Made by a program: the position numbers and the translations under genes. Positions 52,004-60,274 of a DNA stretch of 64,000 bases are shown piece after piece. Position 1 is the first letter of the stretch, and each line of letters starts with the position of its first letter. A model generated the notes under the pieces. The model worked only from the letters and a program-made list of their open reading frames with translations, was not told where the DNA came from and searched no databases. Source of the DNA: Methylobacterium hispanicum (lineage in GTDB: Bacteria; Pseudomonadota; Alphaproteobacteria; Rhizobiales; Beijerinckiaceae); NCBI RefSeq assembly GCF_022179285.1, contig NZ_BPQO01000019.1:61070-125069 (forward strand), read 5' to 3'.

Positions 52004-54502
52004 TCAGGCCTGCCCGACCCGCTCCAGCCACTGCGCCTCGGTCAGCACGGTGACGCCGTGCTTCTCCGCCTCCTTCAGCTTCGAGCCGGCGCCCGGCCCC
52101 GCCACCACGAGGTCGGTGTTGCCTGAGACGGAGGAGGCGACCTTGGCGCCCATCCGCTCGGCGGTCGCCTTCGCCTCGTTGCGGGTCATCCGCTCCAGGC
52201 TGCCGGTGAACACCACGATCTTGCCGGCGAGGTCGCCGGCGCCGGAGGGCGCGGCCGTCTCGGGCCGCTCGGTGCGCACCGCGTCGAGCAGCGCCTGGAC
52301 GGCGTCGCGGTTGTGCGCCTCGGCGAAGAAGTCGATGAGCGCGTCCTTCACCACATCGCCGACGTCGCTCGCGCCCTCCGCGAAGCGCAGGTAGGCGTCG
52401 CAGGGCCGCTCGCGGGCCGCGCGCGACAGGGCCTCGTCGAGGGCCTCGCCCTCGCCGAAGGCAGCGACCAGCCTGTCGCGCGCGGCCGCGCCGAGACCCT
52501 TCACGGCGCCGGGCGCGAGGATCTCCGGGGGCAGGCCCTGCTCCGCCCGCTCCGCGACGCGGTCGAGGAGCGCGTCGCGCACCACCGGGCCGATCCGCTC
52601 CACCGCGTCGAGTTCCAGCCACGCGACACCCGGGCGGCAGGCACCGGCCGCGTCGACCGCCGCGATCAGGGCCGGCATGTCCGGGAACACCTTGGCGAGC
52701 TCCTTCGCGGTCACCTCGCCGACATTCGGGATGCCGAGCCCGAAGATGAAGCGCGGCAGGGCGACGCTGCGCCGCGCCGCGATCGCCGCGAACAGGTTCT
52801 CGATGGCGAGCGCCCGCTCCTCCTTGCGCGCCGCCTTCTTGGGCTGGCGGACCGTCTCGCCGGCGGCGCGCGCCGCCTCCTCCTTCTGCCGGGCGCGCGC
52901 GTCGGCGAGCGCGCGGCGGCGCGCCGCGAGCGAGTCCCGCACCGCCTCGAAGTCGAGCCGGAAGATGTCCGCGGGCTGGCGGATAAGCCCGTCCTCGTAG
53001 AGGGTCTCGATGTAGGTTTCTCCGAAGCCCTCGATGTCGAAGGCGTTGCGCGAGACGAAGTGCTTCAGCCGCTCCAGCCCCTGCGCCGGGCAGATCAGGC
53101 CGCCCGTGCAGCGGCGCACCGAATCCGGCTTCTTGGTGCGCGGGTTGAAGGCGCGCACCGCCTTGCTGCCGCAGGCCGGGCAGGTCTCGGGGAAGGCGTA
53201 GGGCCGCGAATCCGCGGGCCGCTTGTCGAGCACCACGTCCATCACCTTCGGGATGACGTCGCCCGCCCGCAGCACGATCACGGTGTCGCCGACCCGGATG
53301 TCGCGGCCCTCGCGGATCGGCTCGCCGTCGCCGCCGACGCCCCTGACGTAGCCCTCGTTGTGGAGCGTGGCGTTCGACACCACCACGCCGCCGACCGTGA
53401 CCGGGCGGAGCTTGGCCAGCGGGTTGAGGGAGCCCGTGCGGCCCACATTGATCACGATGTCCTCGACCACCGTGAACGCCTCCTGCGCGGCGAACTTGTG
53501 GGCGAGCGCCCAGCGCGGCGAGCGCGAGACGAAGCCGAGCCGACGCTGCAGGGCGAGGTCGTCGACCTTGTAGACGACGCCGTCGATGTCGTAGCCGAGA
53601 TCCGCCCGCTCCGCCTCGATCCGCCGGTAATGGGCGAGCATCGCGGCCGTGTCGGTGCAGCGCAGGGTGAGCGGGTTCACCGGCAGGCCCCAGGCGCGGA
53701 AGCGCTCCATCACGCCCGACTGTGTACCTTCGAAGGCGGGTTCCGCCGCGCCCCACGCGTAGGCGAAGAAGCGCAAGGGGCGGGACGCGGTGATGGCGGG
53801 GTCGAGCTGGCGGAGCGACCCGGCGGCGGCGTTGCGCGGGTTGGCGAAGAGCGGCCTGCCCTGCGCCTCCTGGCGCGCGTTGATCGCGGCGAAATCCGCG
53901 TGGCTGAGATAGACCTCGCCGCGCACCTCGCAGACCGGCGGGACGCCCGCCCCCGTCAGCCGCTCCGGGATGTCCTGCACCGTGCGGGCGTTGGCGGTCA
54001 CGTTCTCGCCGACCTCGCCGTCGCCGCGCGTCGCCGCGGTGACGAGCGCGCCGTCCTCGTAGCGCAGGGACAGGGAAAGTCCGTCGATCTTCGGCTCGGC
54101 CGTGAAGGCGAGAGGCTCCGCGTCCGGCCAGTTCAGGAAGCGGCGCACGCGCGCGACGAACTCCTCCACCTCCGAATCCGCGAAGGCGTTGCCGAGAGAG
54201 AGCATCGGCACGGCGTGGCGGACCTTGGCGAACTTCTCCGAGGGCTTCGCACCGACGGAGGCGCTCGCCACGCCGGTGCCGGCGAGATCGGGAAAGCGCG
54301 CCTCGATGCCCTCGAGGCGGCGGCGCAACCGGTCGTATTCCGCGTCCGTGATCTCGGGCGCGTCCTCCTGATAGTAGAGGCGATCGGCCTCGGCGATCCG
54401 CTCCGAGAGCGCCGCGTGCTCGGCGCGGGCGGCCTCCTCGGTTCCGGGCAGGTCGGCGTCCTCGATGTTCGCGCTGGCGTTCGCGGCGGAGTTCGGCATC
54501 AT
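52004..54502 (-). CDS. ligA: NAD-dependent DNA ligase LigA
   Basis: 832 residues, longer than the usual 670-720. In order: Ia domain (YYQEDAPEITDAEYDRLRRRLEG), adenylation domain with the active-site Lys in FTAEPKIDGLSLSLRYEDGA, OB fold, zinc finger (CPACGSKAVRAFN..CTGGLICPAQ), helix-hairpin-helix repeats, and a BRCT domain (LAGKIVVFTGSLERMTRNEAKATAERMGAKVASSVS). Extra length comes from insertions of about 40 residues with ADARARQKEEAARAAGE between zinc finger and HhH and about 60 more before BRCT. It seals nicks in replication and repair. Confidence 0.98.
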   Translation of the reverse strand: MMPNSAANASANIEDADLPGTEEAARAEHAALSERIAEADRLYYQEDAPEITDAEYDRLRRRLEGIEARFPDLAGTGVASASVGAKPSEKFAKVRHAVPMLSLGNAFADSEVEEFVARVRRFLNWPDAEPLAFTAEPKIDGLSLSLRYEDGALVTAATRGDGEVGENVTANARTVQDIPERLTGAGVPPVCEVRGEVYLSHADFAAINARQEAQGRPLFANPRNAAAGSLRQLDPAITASRPLRFFAYAWGAAEPAFEGTQSGVMERFRAWGLPVNPLTLRCTDTAAMLAHYRRIEAERADLGYDIDGVVYKVDDLALQRRLGFVSRSPRWALAHKFAAQEAFTVVEDIVINVGRTGSLNPLAKLRPVTVGGVVVSNATLHNEGYVRGVGGDGEPIREGRDIRVGDTVIVLRAGDVIPKVMDVVLDKRPADSRPYAFPETCPACGSKAVRAFNPRTKKPDSVRRCTGGLICPAQGLERLKHFVSRNAFDIEGFGETYIETLYEDGLIRQPADIFRLDFEAVRDSLAARRRALADARARQKEEAARAAGETVRQPKKAARKEERALAIENLFAAIAARRSVALPRFIFGLGIPNVGEVTAKELAKVFPDMPALIAAVDAAGACRPGVAWLELDAVERIGPVVRDALLDRVAERAEQGLPPEILAPGAVKGLGAAARDRLVAAFGEGEALDEALSRAARERPCDAYLRFAEGASDVGDVVKDALIDFFAEAHNRDAVQALLDAVRTERPETAAPSGAGDLAGKIVVFTGSLERMTRNEAKATAERMGAKVASSVSGNTDLVVAGPGAGSKLKEAEKHGVTVLTEAQWLERVGQA

Positions 54503-54631
54503 CGCGGCTGGGTTGTGGGTGGGCAGGCGCTTCTATCGCATGGTGGCCGGGGATGGCGACCGGGGCGCCCCGCATCCACGTCTTTTCCCCGCGCCCGCTC
54601 GGGAGGACTGCCGCATGGTTCGCGCGGTGCG

Positions 54632-55390
54632 ATGACGGTCCCGTTCGCAGCGCTTGCGGCCGGCTGGGAGGTGGCGGAACCCGGAGCGGGCACAGCCACC
54701 GTCGTCTGGCTCGTCGACCTCGCCCTGCCGCCGTCCGCCCTGGCGGCCTGCGACGCGGTGCTGTCGGCGGACGAGCGTGCCCGTGCCGGCCGCTTCCTGA
54801 GATCGGAGGATCGGGACCGCTACCGCGCCAGCCACGCGGCCCTGCGGCTGGTCGTCGGCCGCGCTCTCGGGACCGATCCGCGCGGCCTTGCCTTCTCGGC
54901 GGGGCCGAACGGAAAACCGGAACTCGCCGGCGCGACGCGGGCGAGCCTCGCATTCAACCTCTCGCACTCGGGCGGGCTCGCTCTCGTCGGGCTCTCGGCG
55001 CGCCATCCCATCGGCGTCGATGTCGAGCGGGTCCGGCCGCTGCCCGACGCGCTCCGCATCGCCCGCGAGCATTTCGCGCCCGACGAGGCCGAGGCTCTGG
55101 CACGGACGCCAGCGCACGCGCGCGAGGGCGCGTTCTTCGGCCTGTGGACCCGTAAGGAGGCGGTGGTGAAGGCGCTCGGCGCCGGTCTCGCCCTACCCCT
55201 CGACCGTTTCAGCGTCACGCTTCCACCCGCCCCGCCCCGCATCCTGAGGATGCCGGAGGGCCCCCGCGACTGGACCCTCCGCACTCTCGATCCGGGCCCC
55301 GGCTACGCCGCCACCGCCGCGGTCGCCGGCAGCGGTGATTTTCCGGTTCTACGAGCCCTCCCAGTGGGTTGGCCCGGTCTTCTCCGCTGA
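54632..55390 (+). CDS. 4'-phosphopantetheinyl transferase (Sfp type)
   Basis: 252 residues from ATG 54632. It transfers phosphopantetheine from CoA to carrier proteins. The motifs are GPNGKPEL, FNLSHSGGLALVGLS, GVDVERVRPL and FFGLWTRKEAVVKALGAGL with the Mg-binding Asp/Glu residues. It is divergent from ligA with about 130 bp between starts. Its 3' end is 91 bp from the tRNA-Pro gene. The carrier protein target is not in the window. Confidence 0.93.
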   Translation: MTVPFAALAAGWEVAEPGAGTATVVWLVDLALPPSALAACDAVLSADERARAGRFLRSEDRDRYRASHAALRLVVGRALGTDPRGLAFSAGPNGKPELAGATRASLAFNLSHSGGLALVGLSARHPIGVDVERVRPLPDALRIAREHFAPDEAEALARTPAHAREGAFFGLWTRKEAVVKALGAGLALPLDRFSVTLPPAPPRILRMPEGPRDWTLRTLDPGPGYAATAAVAGSGDFPVLRALPVGWPGLLR

Positions 55391-55481
55391 CGGCGAAGAT
55401 TCTCGCACGAGATCGCGGAAGTCCGCTTGCGGTGCGGCGAGCCCGCGGCTATACACCCGCTCGCCGGCGCTGACCGGCCTT

Positions 55482-55558
55482 CGGAGTGTAGCGCAGTCTG
55501 GTAGCGCACCACGTTCGGGACGTGGGGGTCGCAGGTTCAAATCCTGCCACTCCGACCA
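55482..55558 (+). tRNA. tRNA-Pro (CGG anticodon)
   Basis: 77 nt with the CCA end encoded. The acceptor stem pairs CGGAGTG with CACTCCG. The D arm is GCGCAGTCTGGTAGCGC, the anticodon arm CCACG-TTCGGGA-CGTGG with CGG at 55516-55518, and the T arm GCAGGTTCAAATCCTGC. Its 3' end is the left boundary of the island and the probable integrase target. Confidence 0.97.
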
Positions 55559-55604
55559 GTTTCCCCTCTGCAAAGTGCCTTCCCGGGGCGCAGAGGAATT
55601 CCCC

Positions 55605-55627
55605 GACCAAACATTCGACCAAACATC
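55605..55627. promoter_or_regulatory. candidate integrase arm sites (two tandem copies)
   Basis: CGACCAAACAT occurs at 55605-55615 and 55617-55627, one base apart (12-bp period), between the tRNA 3' end and the integrase stop. A third exact copy, inverted, lies at 57413-57423 near xis. The positions flank int/xis as arm-type sites do in tRNA-integrating phages. Confidence 0.6.
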
Positions 55628-55649
55628 GGTCGGATGCGACGTCGAGCGG

Positions 55650-57113
55650 TCAGGCCGCCTTCCGCTTCCCGCCACGCCGGCCCAGGGCCTCGCGCGCACC
55701 TTCCATGTGCTTCGCCGAGTGGTGCCCGTAGCGGCGTTCGATCATCTCGACCGACATCCCGACGTACCCGGCGAGCTCCCAGATCGGGACCCCGGCCTGC
55801 ATGCCCCACGTCACCGCCGTGTGCCGGAGGCTGTGCCGCACGACGTCGTCGCCCAGGCCCTCCTCCCAGACCAAGTTGGCGAACGACTTCTTCGTCGACC
55901 CAACCGGCTTGCCCTCGAACTCGACGACGTACGTCTGCCCGAGGGTGTGGTGCCAGCGCCACAGATGGTTGACGAGCGAATCGGGCATCCGGACCGTCGG
56001 GGCGCGCTTGTTGTCCCGCTCCTGCGTCCCGAGCGCCTTCCGGTGGAAGATCGCCACCCGCTTGATCGTGGGCACCTGCACCCGCCTCTCGAACACCTCG
56101 CCGTCGATGGTCCGGGTCTCGACGCGTTCCTCGACCGTCGTCTCGGTCGTGAGCTCCATCCAAGGCTTGCCGACCTCCTTCACGAAGCTGGCGCCGCAGA
56201 TCGAGCCCGACCGCGTGCCGGTCCGGAGCGCCACCACGATGAAGCGCGCGAGGTGCCACGCCGGTCGCCGAGGCATAACGTAGGTCTCGCCCTTCCTGGG
56301 ACCCGACGCGATGGTCTGGACCTCGCGCTTCCGCCAGGCACGCCAAAGCAGGCGGGCCGCCTCGCCCCGCCGCAGCCACCTGTCCCTCTCCTGGCCCTTC
56401 GGCGGCAGCGTGACGCTGACGGTGTCCCGCGTCAGGCTGTCCTTGATGGCCAGGTTCACGGCGGCGCGGAGGTCCTCAAGTTCGCGTCGCGGGCCGCCGG
56501 CCGAGACGACGCGCTGCTTCGTAGGCTTGGAGTAGCCCCGGCGGGCGGGCACGCCGTCCTTGCCTGTGCCGAGCCGGGCGTGCGTCTTCCACGGCTGGCC
56601 GACGCGGGAGGCCACGTACTGCCCGCACGTCACGCTGTCGACGTCGGCCAGGGTCCGCTCCCCCCACCACTCCAGAAGCGCGAACACGCGCTGGGCGAGC
56701 TCCTCGTGGCGCGCGACGCCGCCCCGGTACTCGCCCGTCGCCGGGTCGAGCACGCCGCGCTTCGCGTCCAGGTACCGGCTGAGGACCTCGGCGACCGTGA
56801 CCTCGCGCGCGTTCCGGCCCTTCCGGACCTCGACGTTGGCGGTCGCCTGGATGGCGATGGCGTCCTTGTAGTCCTGGAGGACCGCTAGGACCTTGCGCTC
56901 GTTCTCTTTGCGCTCCGCGCCTTCGCCAAGGCCGATGCCAGTGCTAGCGACCTGCTTCCGGTTGTGCATGACGACCCAGACGCCGCCGCGCTCGATGCCG
57001 TCGGTTCCGACGCGGCCCTCGCGGTACCAGGCGTAGGGCTCGCCCCTGCCTCCGACGCCGAGCTTGCGCGGGGTCTTTCGTCGCTTGGCTGTCGTTCCTG
57101 GTCGTCGCGCCAT
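55650..57113 (-). CDS. tyrosine site-specific integrase
   Basis: 487 residues from ATG 57113, with AGGGAGGGGG right before it. The catalytic set is ALRTGTRSGSI (first Arg), HSLRHTAVTW (HxxR), AGYVGMSVEMIERRYGHHS where Tyr in RRYGHH is the presumed nucleophile. The second His is replaced in the GYVGMS block as in many rhizobial prophage integrases. The core-binding domain is at about 110-230 (VAEVLSRYLDAKRG..SRVGQPWKTHA). It lies next to tRNA-Pro and ends 92 bp from it, and no partner attachment repeat is seen in the window. An insert of about 55 residues (TTETTVEERVETRTIDGEVF) interrupts the catalytic domain. Confidence 0.93.
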   Translation of the reverse strand: MARRPGTTAKRRKTPRKLGVGGRGEPYAWYREGRVGTDGIERGGVWVVMHNRKQVASTGIGLGEGAERKENERKVLAVLQDYKDAIAIQATANVEVRKGRNAREVTVAEVLSRYLDAKRGVLDPATGEYRGGVARHEELAQRVFALLEWWGERTLADVDSVTCGQYVASRVGQPWKTHARLGTGKDGVPARRGYSKPTKQRVVSAGGPRRELEDLRAAVNLAIKDSLTRDTVSVTLPPKGQERDRWLRRGEAARLLWRAWRKREVQTIASGPRKGETYVMPRRPAWHLARFIVVALRTGTRSGSICGASFVKEVGKPWMELTTETTVEERVETRTIDGEVFERRVQVPTIKRVAIFHRKALGTQERDNKRAPTVRMPDSLVNHLWRWHHTLGQTYVVEFEGKPVGSTKKSFANLVWEEGLGDDVVRHSLRHTAVTWGMQAGVPIWELAGYVGMSVEMIERRYGHHSAKHMEGAREALGRRGGKRKAA

Positions 57114-57394
57114 CCCCCTCCCTCTCCCTGCCTCCATGCGCGCAGGCCCCTGCGCGTCACCATCACGAGACGACCGCGACGCACGCATGCGAGCTCGCCC
57201 CGGCCGACGGCACCCCGAAGCTGGGGTACCGTGTAGCCGGGCGCGCCGTAGAGGCCTTGGCACTCCGGCGCCCACAGGGCGTCCGCCAGCGACAGAGGCA
57301 GGTCCAGGTCGGCGCCCTGAAGCGCCCAAGAGAGCCCGTCGGAGACATCGCGCCAGACGTCGGTGGAGGCGGTAATCTCGTAAGTCGTGGTCAT
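56885..57394 (-). CDS. excisionase/MerR-like small DNA-binding protein (C-terminal extent uncertain)
   Basis: From ATG 57394 the frame gives a clear N-terminal 95-residue domain: YEITASTDVWRDVSDGLSW, PLSLADALWAPECQGLYG, then TVPQLRGAVGRGELACVRRGRLVMVTRRGLRAWR, which looks like a winged-helix Xis/MerR-type domain. The frame stays open through 56885, inside the integrase gene in another frame (overlap of 229 bp), with a low-complexity Ser/Ala tail. Known Xis proteins are short, so the last 75 codons may not be meaningful. Its gene order upstream of int supports an excision role. Confidence 0.6.
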   Translation of the reverse strand: MTTTYEITASTDVWRDVSDGLSWALQGADLDLPLSLADALWAPECQGLYGAPGYTVPQLRGAVGRGELACVRRGRLVMVTRRGLRAWRQGEGGGWRDDQERQPSDERPRASSASEAGASPTPGTARAASEPTASSAAASGSSCTTGSRSLALASALAKARSAKRTSARS

Positions 57395-57412
57395 CGCGGG
57401 CAGAGTCCCAAA

Positions 57413-57423
57413 ATGTTTGGTCG
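57413..57423. promoter_or_regulatory. third, inverted arm-site copy
   Basis: ATGTTTGGTCG is the exact reverse complement of the 11-bp CGACCAAACAT pair at 55605-55627. It sits 18 bp upstream of the Xis-like ATG in the HIRAN-xis gap, so it could also affect xis/int transcription. Confidence 0.6.
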
Positions 57424-57479
57424 CAAACAAGCCGGTTCGATTGCCGTGGTTAAGGTCGTGGCCGTGCCGGTCCCGGACG

Positions 57480-58328
57480 TCAGACGAGCTCCGTGACGGT
57501 CACCCGGCGCCGCGGCCGGGAGGCCCACTCGGCCAGAACTGTCCTGAGCTCGTCGGTGACGACGACAGTCGAGCTTGTCGCGTGCCATCCCCGCATCGAG
57601 ACCTGGACGCGGGCGCCGGCCCGTTCGGCGAGGCGTCGGGCGGTCGAGCGCGAGCAACCGACCGCATGGGCGATGTCGAAGAGTTCGACGCACTTGCCGG
57701 CCGGCGGCAGGCGGGCTTCGTCGATGGGCTCGGGCGGCAGGTGCGCGGAGAACGCGTTGACGGCCTGCGCGAGCCTCGCCGCCCGGGCGAGCTTCAGCCG
57801 CTTCTCGAACCGCTCGGCGCGAATTCGGCTATCGCCCTCGCGGCGCATCTCGGCGAGACGCTCACCCCAGCGCCATTCGTCGAGGGCCTGCGCGGTCGCG
57901 TGCGCGATCAGCTTCCCGTGCAGGTCGCCGACGGCGGGGCCGACGAGGAGCGCCCGGGCGGTCCACGCTTCCCCGGTGCCGGGGTCGATGACGTAAGCCC
58001 GGAGCGGTGCCCCGGCATCCATGTGCGGGGCGACCTCGCGGGCGACGCCCCGGGGGAGATGACCGAGCCTGATATCGTTGCGCCACCAAACTTCGACGGC
58101 GTTCCCATCGTGCTCGTTGTCCGGCGCCCGGACGAGGACCAGCCGGTCGCCGGCGCGGGGGCGGACGGGATCGCCGTCCAGTCCCTCCGTCGAGTAGTCG
58201 TAGAACTGCAGGCCCGCGATCTCGCACCCGGCCCAGGGCTCGCCGGCGTGGATGCGGTCGGCCTCGATGGCGGCGTCGACGCCCTCCAGGAGGACGACGC
58301 CCGGGAGTTCAAAGGGGAAATCGCTCAT
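57480..58328 (-). CDS. HIRAN domain protein with C-terminal helix-turn-helix
   Basis: 282 residues. HIRAN domain at about 37-115: IAGLQFYDYSTEG, RAGDRLVLVRAPDNEHDGNAVEVWW and IRLGHLPRGVAREVAPHMDAG. This domain binds free 3' ends of single-stranded DNA in known relatives such as HLTF. The middle (about 140-200) is a charged helical region. The C-terminal part has a HTH (LFDIAHAVGCSRSTARRLAERAG). No ATPase or nuclease motif is visible. It is the fifth gene of a tightly packed island operon and stands 3 bp after the 89-residue gene. A role in phage replication, repair or anti-defence is speculative. Confidence 0.78.
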   Translation of the reverse strand: MSDFPFELPGVVLLEGVDAAIEADRIHAGEPWAGCEIAGLQFYDYSTEGLDGDPVRPRAGDRLVLVRAPDNEHDGNAVEVWWRNDIRLGHLPRGVAREVAPHMDAGAPLRAYVIDPGTGEAWTARALLVGPAVGDLHGKLIAHATAQALDEWRWGERLAEMRREGDSRIRAERFEKRLKLARAARLAQAVNAFSAHLPPEPIDEARLPPAGKCVELFDIAHAVGCSRSTARRLAERAGARVQVSMRGWHATSSTVVVTDELRTVLAEWASRPRRRVTVTELV

Positions 58329-58331
58329 CGG

Positions 58332-58601
58332 CTATTCCTCGACGATGCGCTGGAGGATTTTGATGTACTCGCGCAAATACCAGCGCGCCTGACGAAGGAT
58401 CTCGTCGGAGGGCTGACCTTGACCCGCCCGCCAACGGCGCGCGTCGCGCTCGCTCTCACCGAGGTCGTTGGCCAATTTGGCGTGCCAACGGTCGCCATGC
58501 AGGGCGCGTCCGATCCGCTCCAACTGCTCGTAGTTCGTCTCGTCGAGGCGGGGGCCCTTGTTCCCGCGAGCGGCGGGCGGGGGCGTGTCGAGGCTGCTCA
58601 T
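58332..58601 (-). CDS. small DNA-binding-type protein, paralogue A
   Basis: 89 residues. It has IGRALHGDRWHAKLANDLGESERDARRWRAGQG, which aligns with the next gene's IGEAMHGPLWIGKTAPLMGETHQAVRRWLAGQG. This shared helix-turn-helix-like block, with RRW and AGQG at the end, is followed by an amphipathic helix. It overlaps the preceding gene by 4 bp (ATGA). The exact function is unknown; small phage transcription regulators or auxiliary DNA-binding proteins are plausible. Confidence 0.72.
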   Translation of the reverse strand: MSSLDTPPPAARGNKGPRLDETNYEQLERIGRALHGDRWHAKLANDLGESERDARRWRAGQGQPSDEILRQARWYLREYIKILQRIVEE

Positions 58602-58876
58602 GGCGTCTCATCCCCGACTGCGCGCAGTACGCGGGCGGCGTGACGCCGGGCAGCATCCTTCAGCCACGGGACAGAATAGGGCGGCGGTGCCCCTTGGCCT
58701 GCGAGCCACCTCCGGACGGCCTGGTGCGTCTCACCCATGAGGGGGGCGGTCTTCCCGATCCAAAGCGGACCGTGCATTGCCTCTCCAATGCGGGCGATGA
58801 TGTCGATGTCGCGCTCGGCGGGAGCCTCAGCGTCGGGGGTCGGCACGGGCCGGGCGGTGGAGCGGGCCTCAGACAT
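58598..58876 (-). CDS. small DNA-binding-type protein, paralogue B
   Basis: 92 residues, overlapping both neighbours (8 bp with the gene upstream in transcription, 4 bp with the next). The N-terminal 20 residues are Pro/Ala-rich, and the shared block IGEAMHGPLW..RRWLAGQG follows. It is related to the adjacent 89-residue protein by tandem duplication. Its helices (LKDAARRHAARVLRAVG) suggest the same fold. Confidence 0.72.
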   Translation of the reverse strand: MSEARSTARPVPTPDAEAPAERDIDIIARIGEAMHGPLWIGKTAPLMGETHQAVRRWLAGQGAPPPYSVPWLKDAARRHAARVLRAVGDETP

Positions 58877-59993
58877 TGAAGTCCTCCATTTCGAGCTCGG
58901 GAAGGTCGCGACCGTCGGCCAGCGCTTGGAACCAGTCGGTCAGCGCGGGGGACATGCGCGGCGCCGGAAATCCGGCAGGTGGCAGATCGGGCGCGACGGG
59001 CCGGACTTGGGCGACGTCGGCACGGACGAACTCGACGGCCGCGGCCGGCGTGATCCCCTTGCGCCGCGCTAGCTCGACCGCGAGGGCGAGGTCCCCGGCG
59101 GATAGGCGGCCGGGCGGCGGGACGGCGAGGAGACGGCGGATCTGCGGCTTGGGCGGGGGTGCCTTGGTCGGGGCGGAGAGAACGGCGATGTCGAGGCGGC
59201 GCAGGTGCGCGTAGACAGCCTGGACCGAGACACCCCAATCGGCGGCGATCTGCGCGATCTTCCGGCCCTTGGCACGCTCGGCGAGAAGGACGGCGTCGGG
59301 CGGGAGAAGGCGATGGCGGGGCATGGCTCGGGTCTCCAGGATCGGGGGCGGTTCGATGGCGGTAGGCTCGGGCTCGGCCTGCGCGATCTCGGCGAGCGCC
59401 GGGAAGACGGCGGCGACGGCGCCCGGGTCCTGGTCCCGGAGCGCCTCGGCCAGCGCGGCGGCGGCCGGTGGGAAGACGTAACGGCCGGTGGCGGGCTGTT
59501 CGGGGACGAGGGCCAGCGCCGCGCGGACGACGGAACCGACGGCGGCCTCGAAGGCGAGGCGGGACTCCCAGGCCGCGGTCGCCTTGGCGTCGCCGCGACG
59601 GGCAGCACCGGCTAGCGCCGAGGCGATGCCCCGCTCGGCTGGGGAGATCATGGGGGGCGTCAGGCCCCTGCGAGAATACACGCCTTGATATGAGACGGTG
59701 ATGCCGGCGGCGCGGATGCCGCGCGACGCGCTCCCGAGGGCGAAGCCGGACTCGATGGCCACGGCCGCGTCGATTTCCGAGCAGGCCATGGGGCGCCCCC
59801 CGGCGCGGCGGGGCGCGACGTCGCCGGCCTGGGCGCGTCCCTTCTGGGCGAGCGTCGAAATTGTCCGCTCGCCCAGCCAGGCCCAGCGTTCTGCCGCGGC
59901 GTCGGCGCCGTACGAATCCACGATCCGCGCGACGAGCGACGCCGCCGGCATGGCGCGGACCGCGATGTCGATGCTGTAGACCCCGTCGCTCAT
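58869..59993 (-). CDS. island protein of unknown function with internal HTH
   Basis: 374 residues, unknown family. A helix-turn-helix (AERAKGRKIAQIAADWGVSVQAVYAHLRRLDI) is visible near residues 240-270. A second helical region (AGDLALAVELARRKGITPAAAVEFVRADVAQVRPV) lies near 305-340. The N-terminal 200 residues contain SEIDAAVAIESGFALGSASRGIRAAGI and helical repeats. Overlapping ends on both sides (ATGA with the upstream 94-residue gene) mark it as an operon member. It may be a phage replication or regulatory protein. Confidence 0.72.
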   Translation of the reverse strand: MSDGVYSIDIAVRAMPAASLVARIVDSYGADAAAERWAWLGERTISTLAQKGRAQAGDVAPRRAGGRPMACSEIDAAVAIESGFALGSASRGIRAAGITVSYQGVYSRRGLTPPMISPAERGIASALAGAARRGDAKATAAWESRLAFEAAVGSVVRAALALVPEQPATGRYVFPPAAAALAEALRDQDPGAVAAVFPALAEIAQAEPEPTAIEPPPILETRAMPRHRLLPPDAVLLAERAKGRKIAQIAADWGVSVQAVYAHLRRLDIAVLSAPTKAPPPKPQIRRLLAVPPPGRLSAGDLALAVELARRKGITPAAAVEFVRADVAQVRPVAPDLPPAGFPAPRMSPALTDWFQALADGRDLPELEMEDFNV

Positions 59994-60274
59994 AGGAGTG
60001 ACCCCTGCGAGGGGCGGCGGGGATCGGCGTCGGGCATGCGCACGGGGCGCCGGGTCGGGACCTGGGGCGCCGTCGGAACCGTGCGGACTTGCGCGACGGG
60101 GCGGGCGTCGACCGGCGCGGCCGGGGGCATCTCCGACGGCAGCGGCTCGACCGGGGCGCGGACGGCGCGGCGGTTGTAGGCCGGGCCGGCCGCTTGCCTC
60201 TCGTCGGCCAGGAGATGTCTCAGAAAGTCGGGGAGCGACGCGATATCCTCGTCATCGAGGTGGGGGTTACGCAC
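59990..60274 (-). CDS. small island protein, Pro-rich
   Basis: 94 residues from GTG 60274, overlapping the HTH gene by 8 bp. The first part LDDEDIASLPDFLRHLLADERQAAG is a likely amphipathic helix, and the rest is Pro/Val/Arg-rich (RPVAQVRTVPTAPQVPTRRPVRM) without a fold signature. It is probably a real phage gene because of its exact coupling to both neighbours; its function is unknown. Confidence 0.62.
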   Translation of the reverse strand: MRNPHLDDEDIASLPDFLRHLLADERQAAGPAYNRRAVRAPVEPLPSEMPPAAPVDARPVAQVRTVPTAPQVPTRRPVRMPDADPRRPSQGSLL

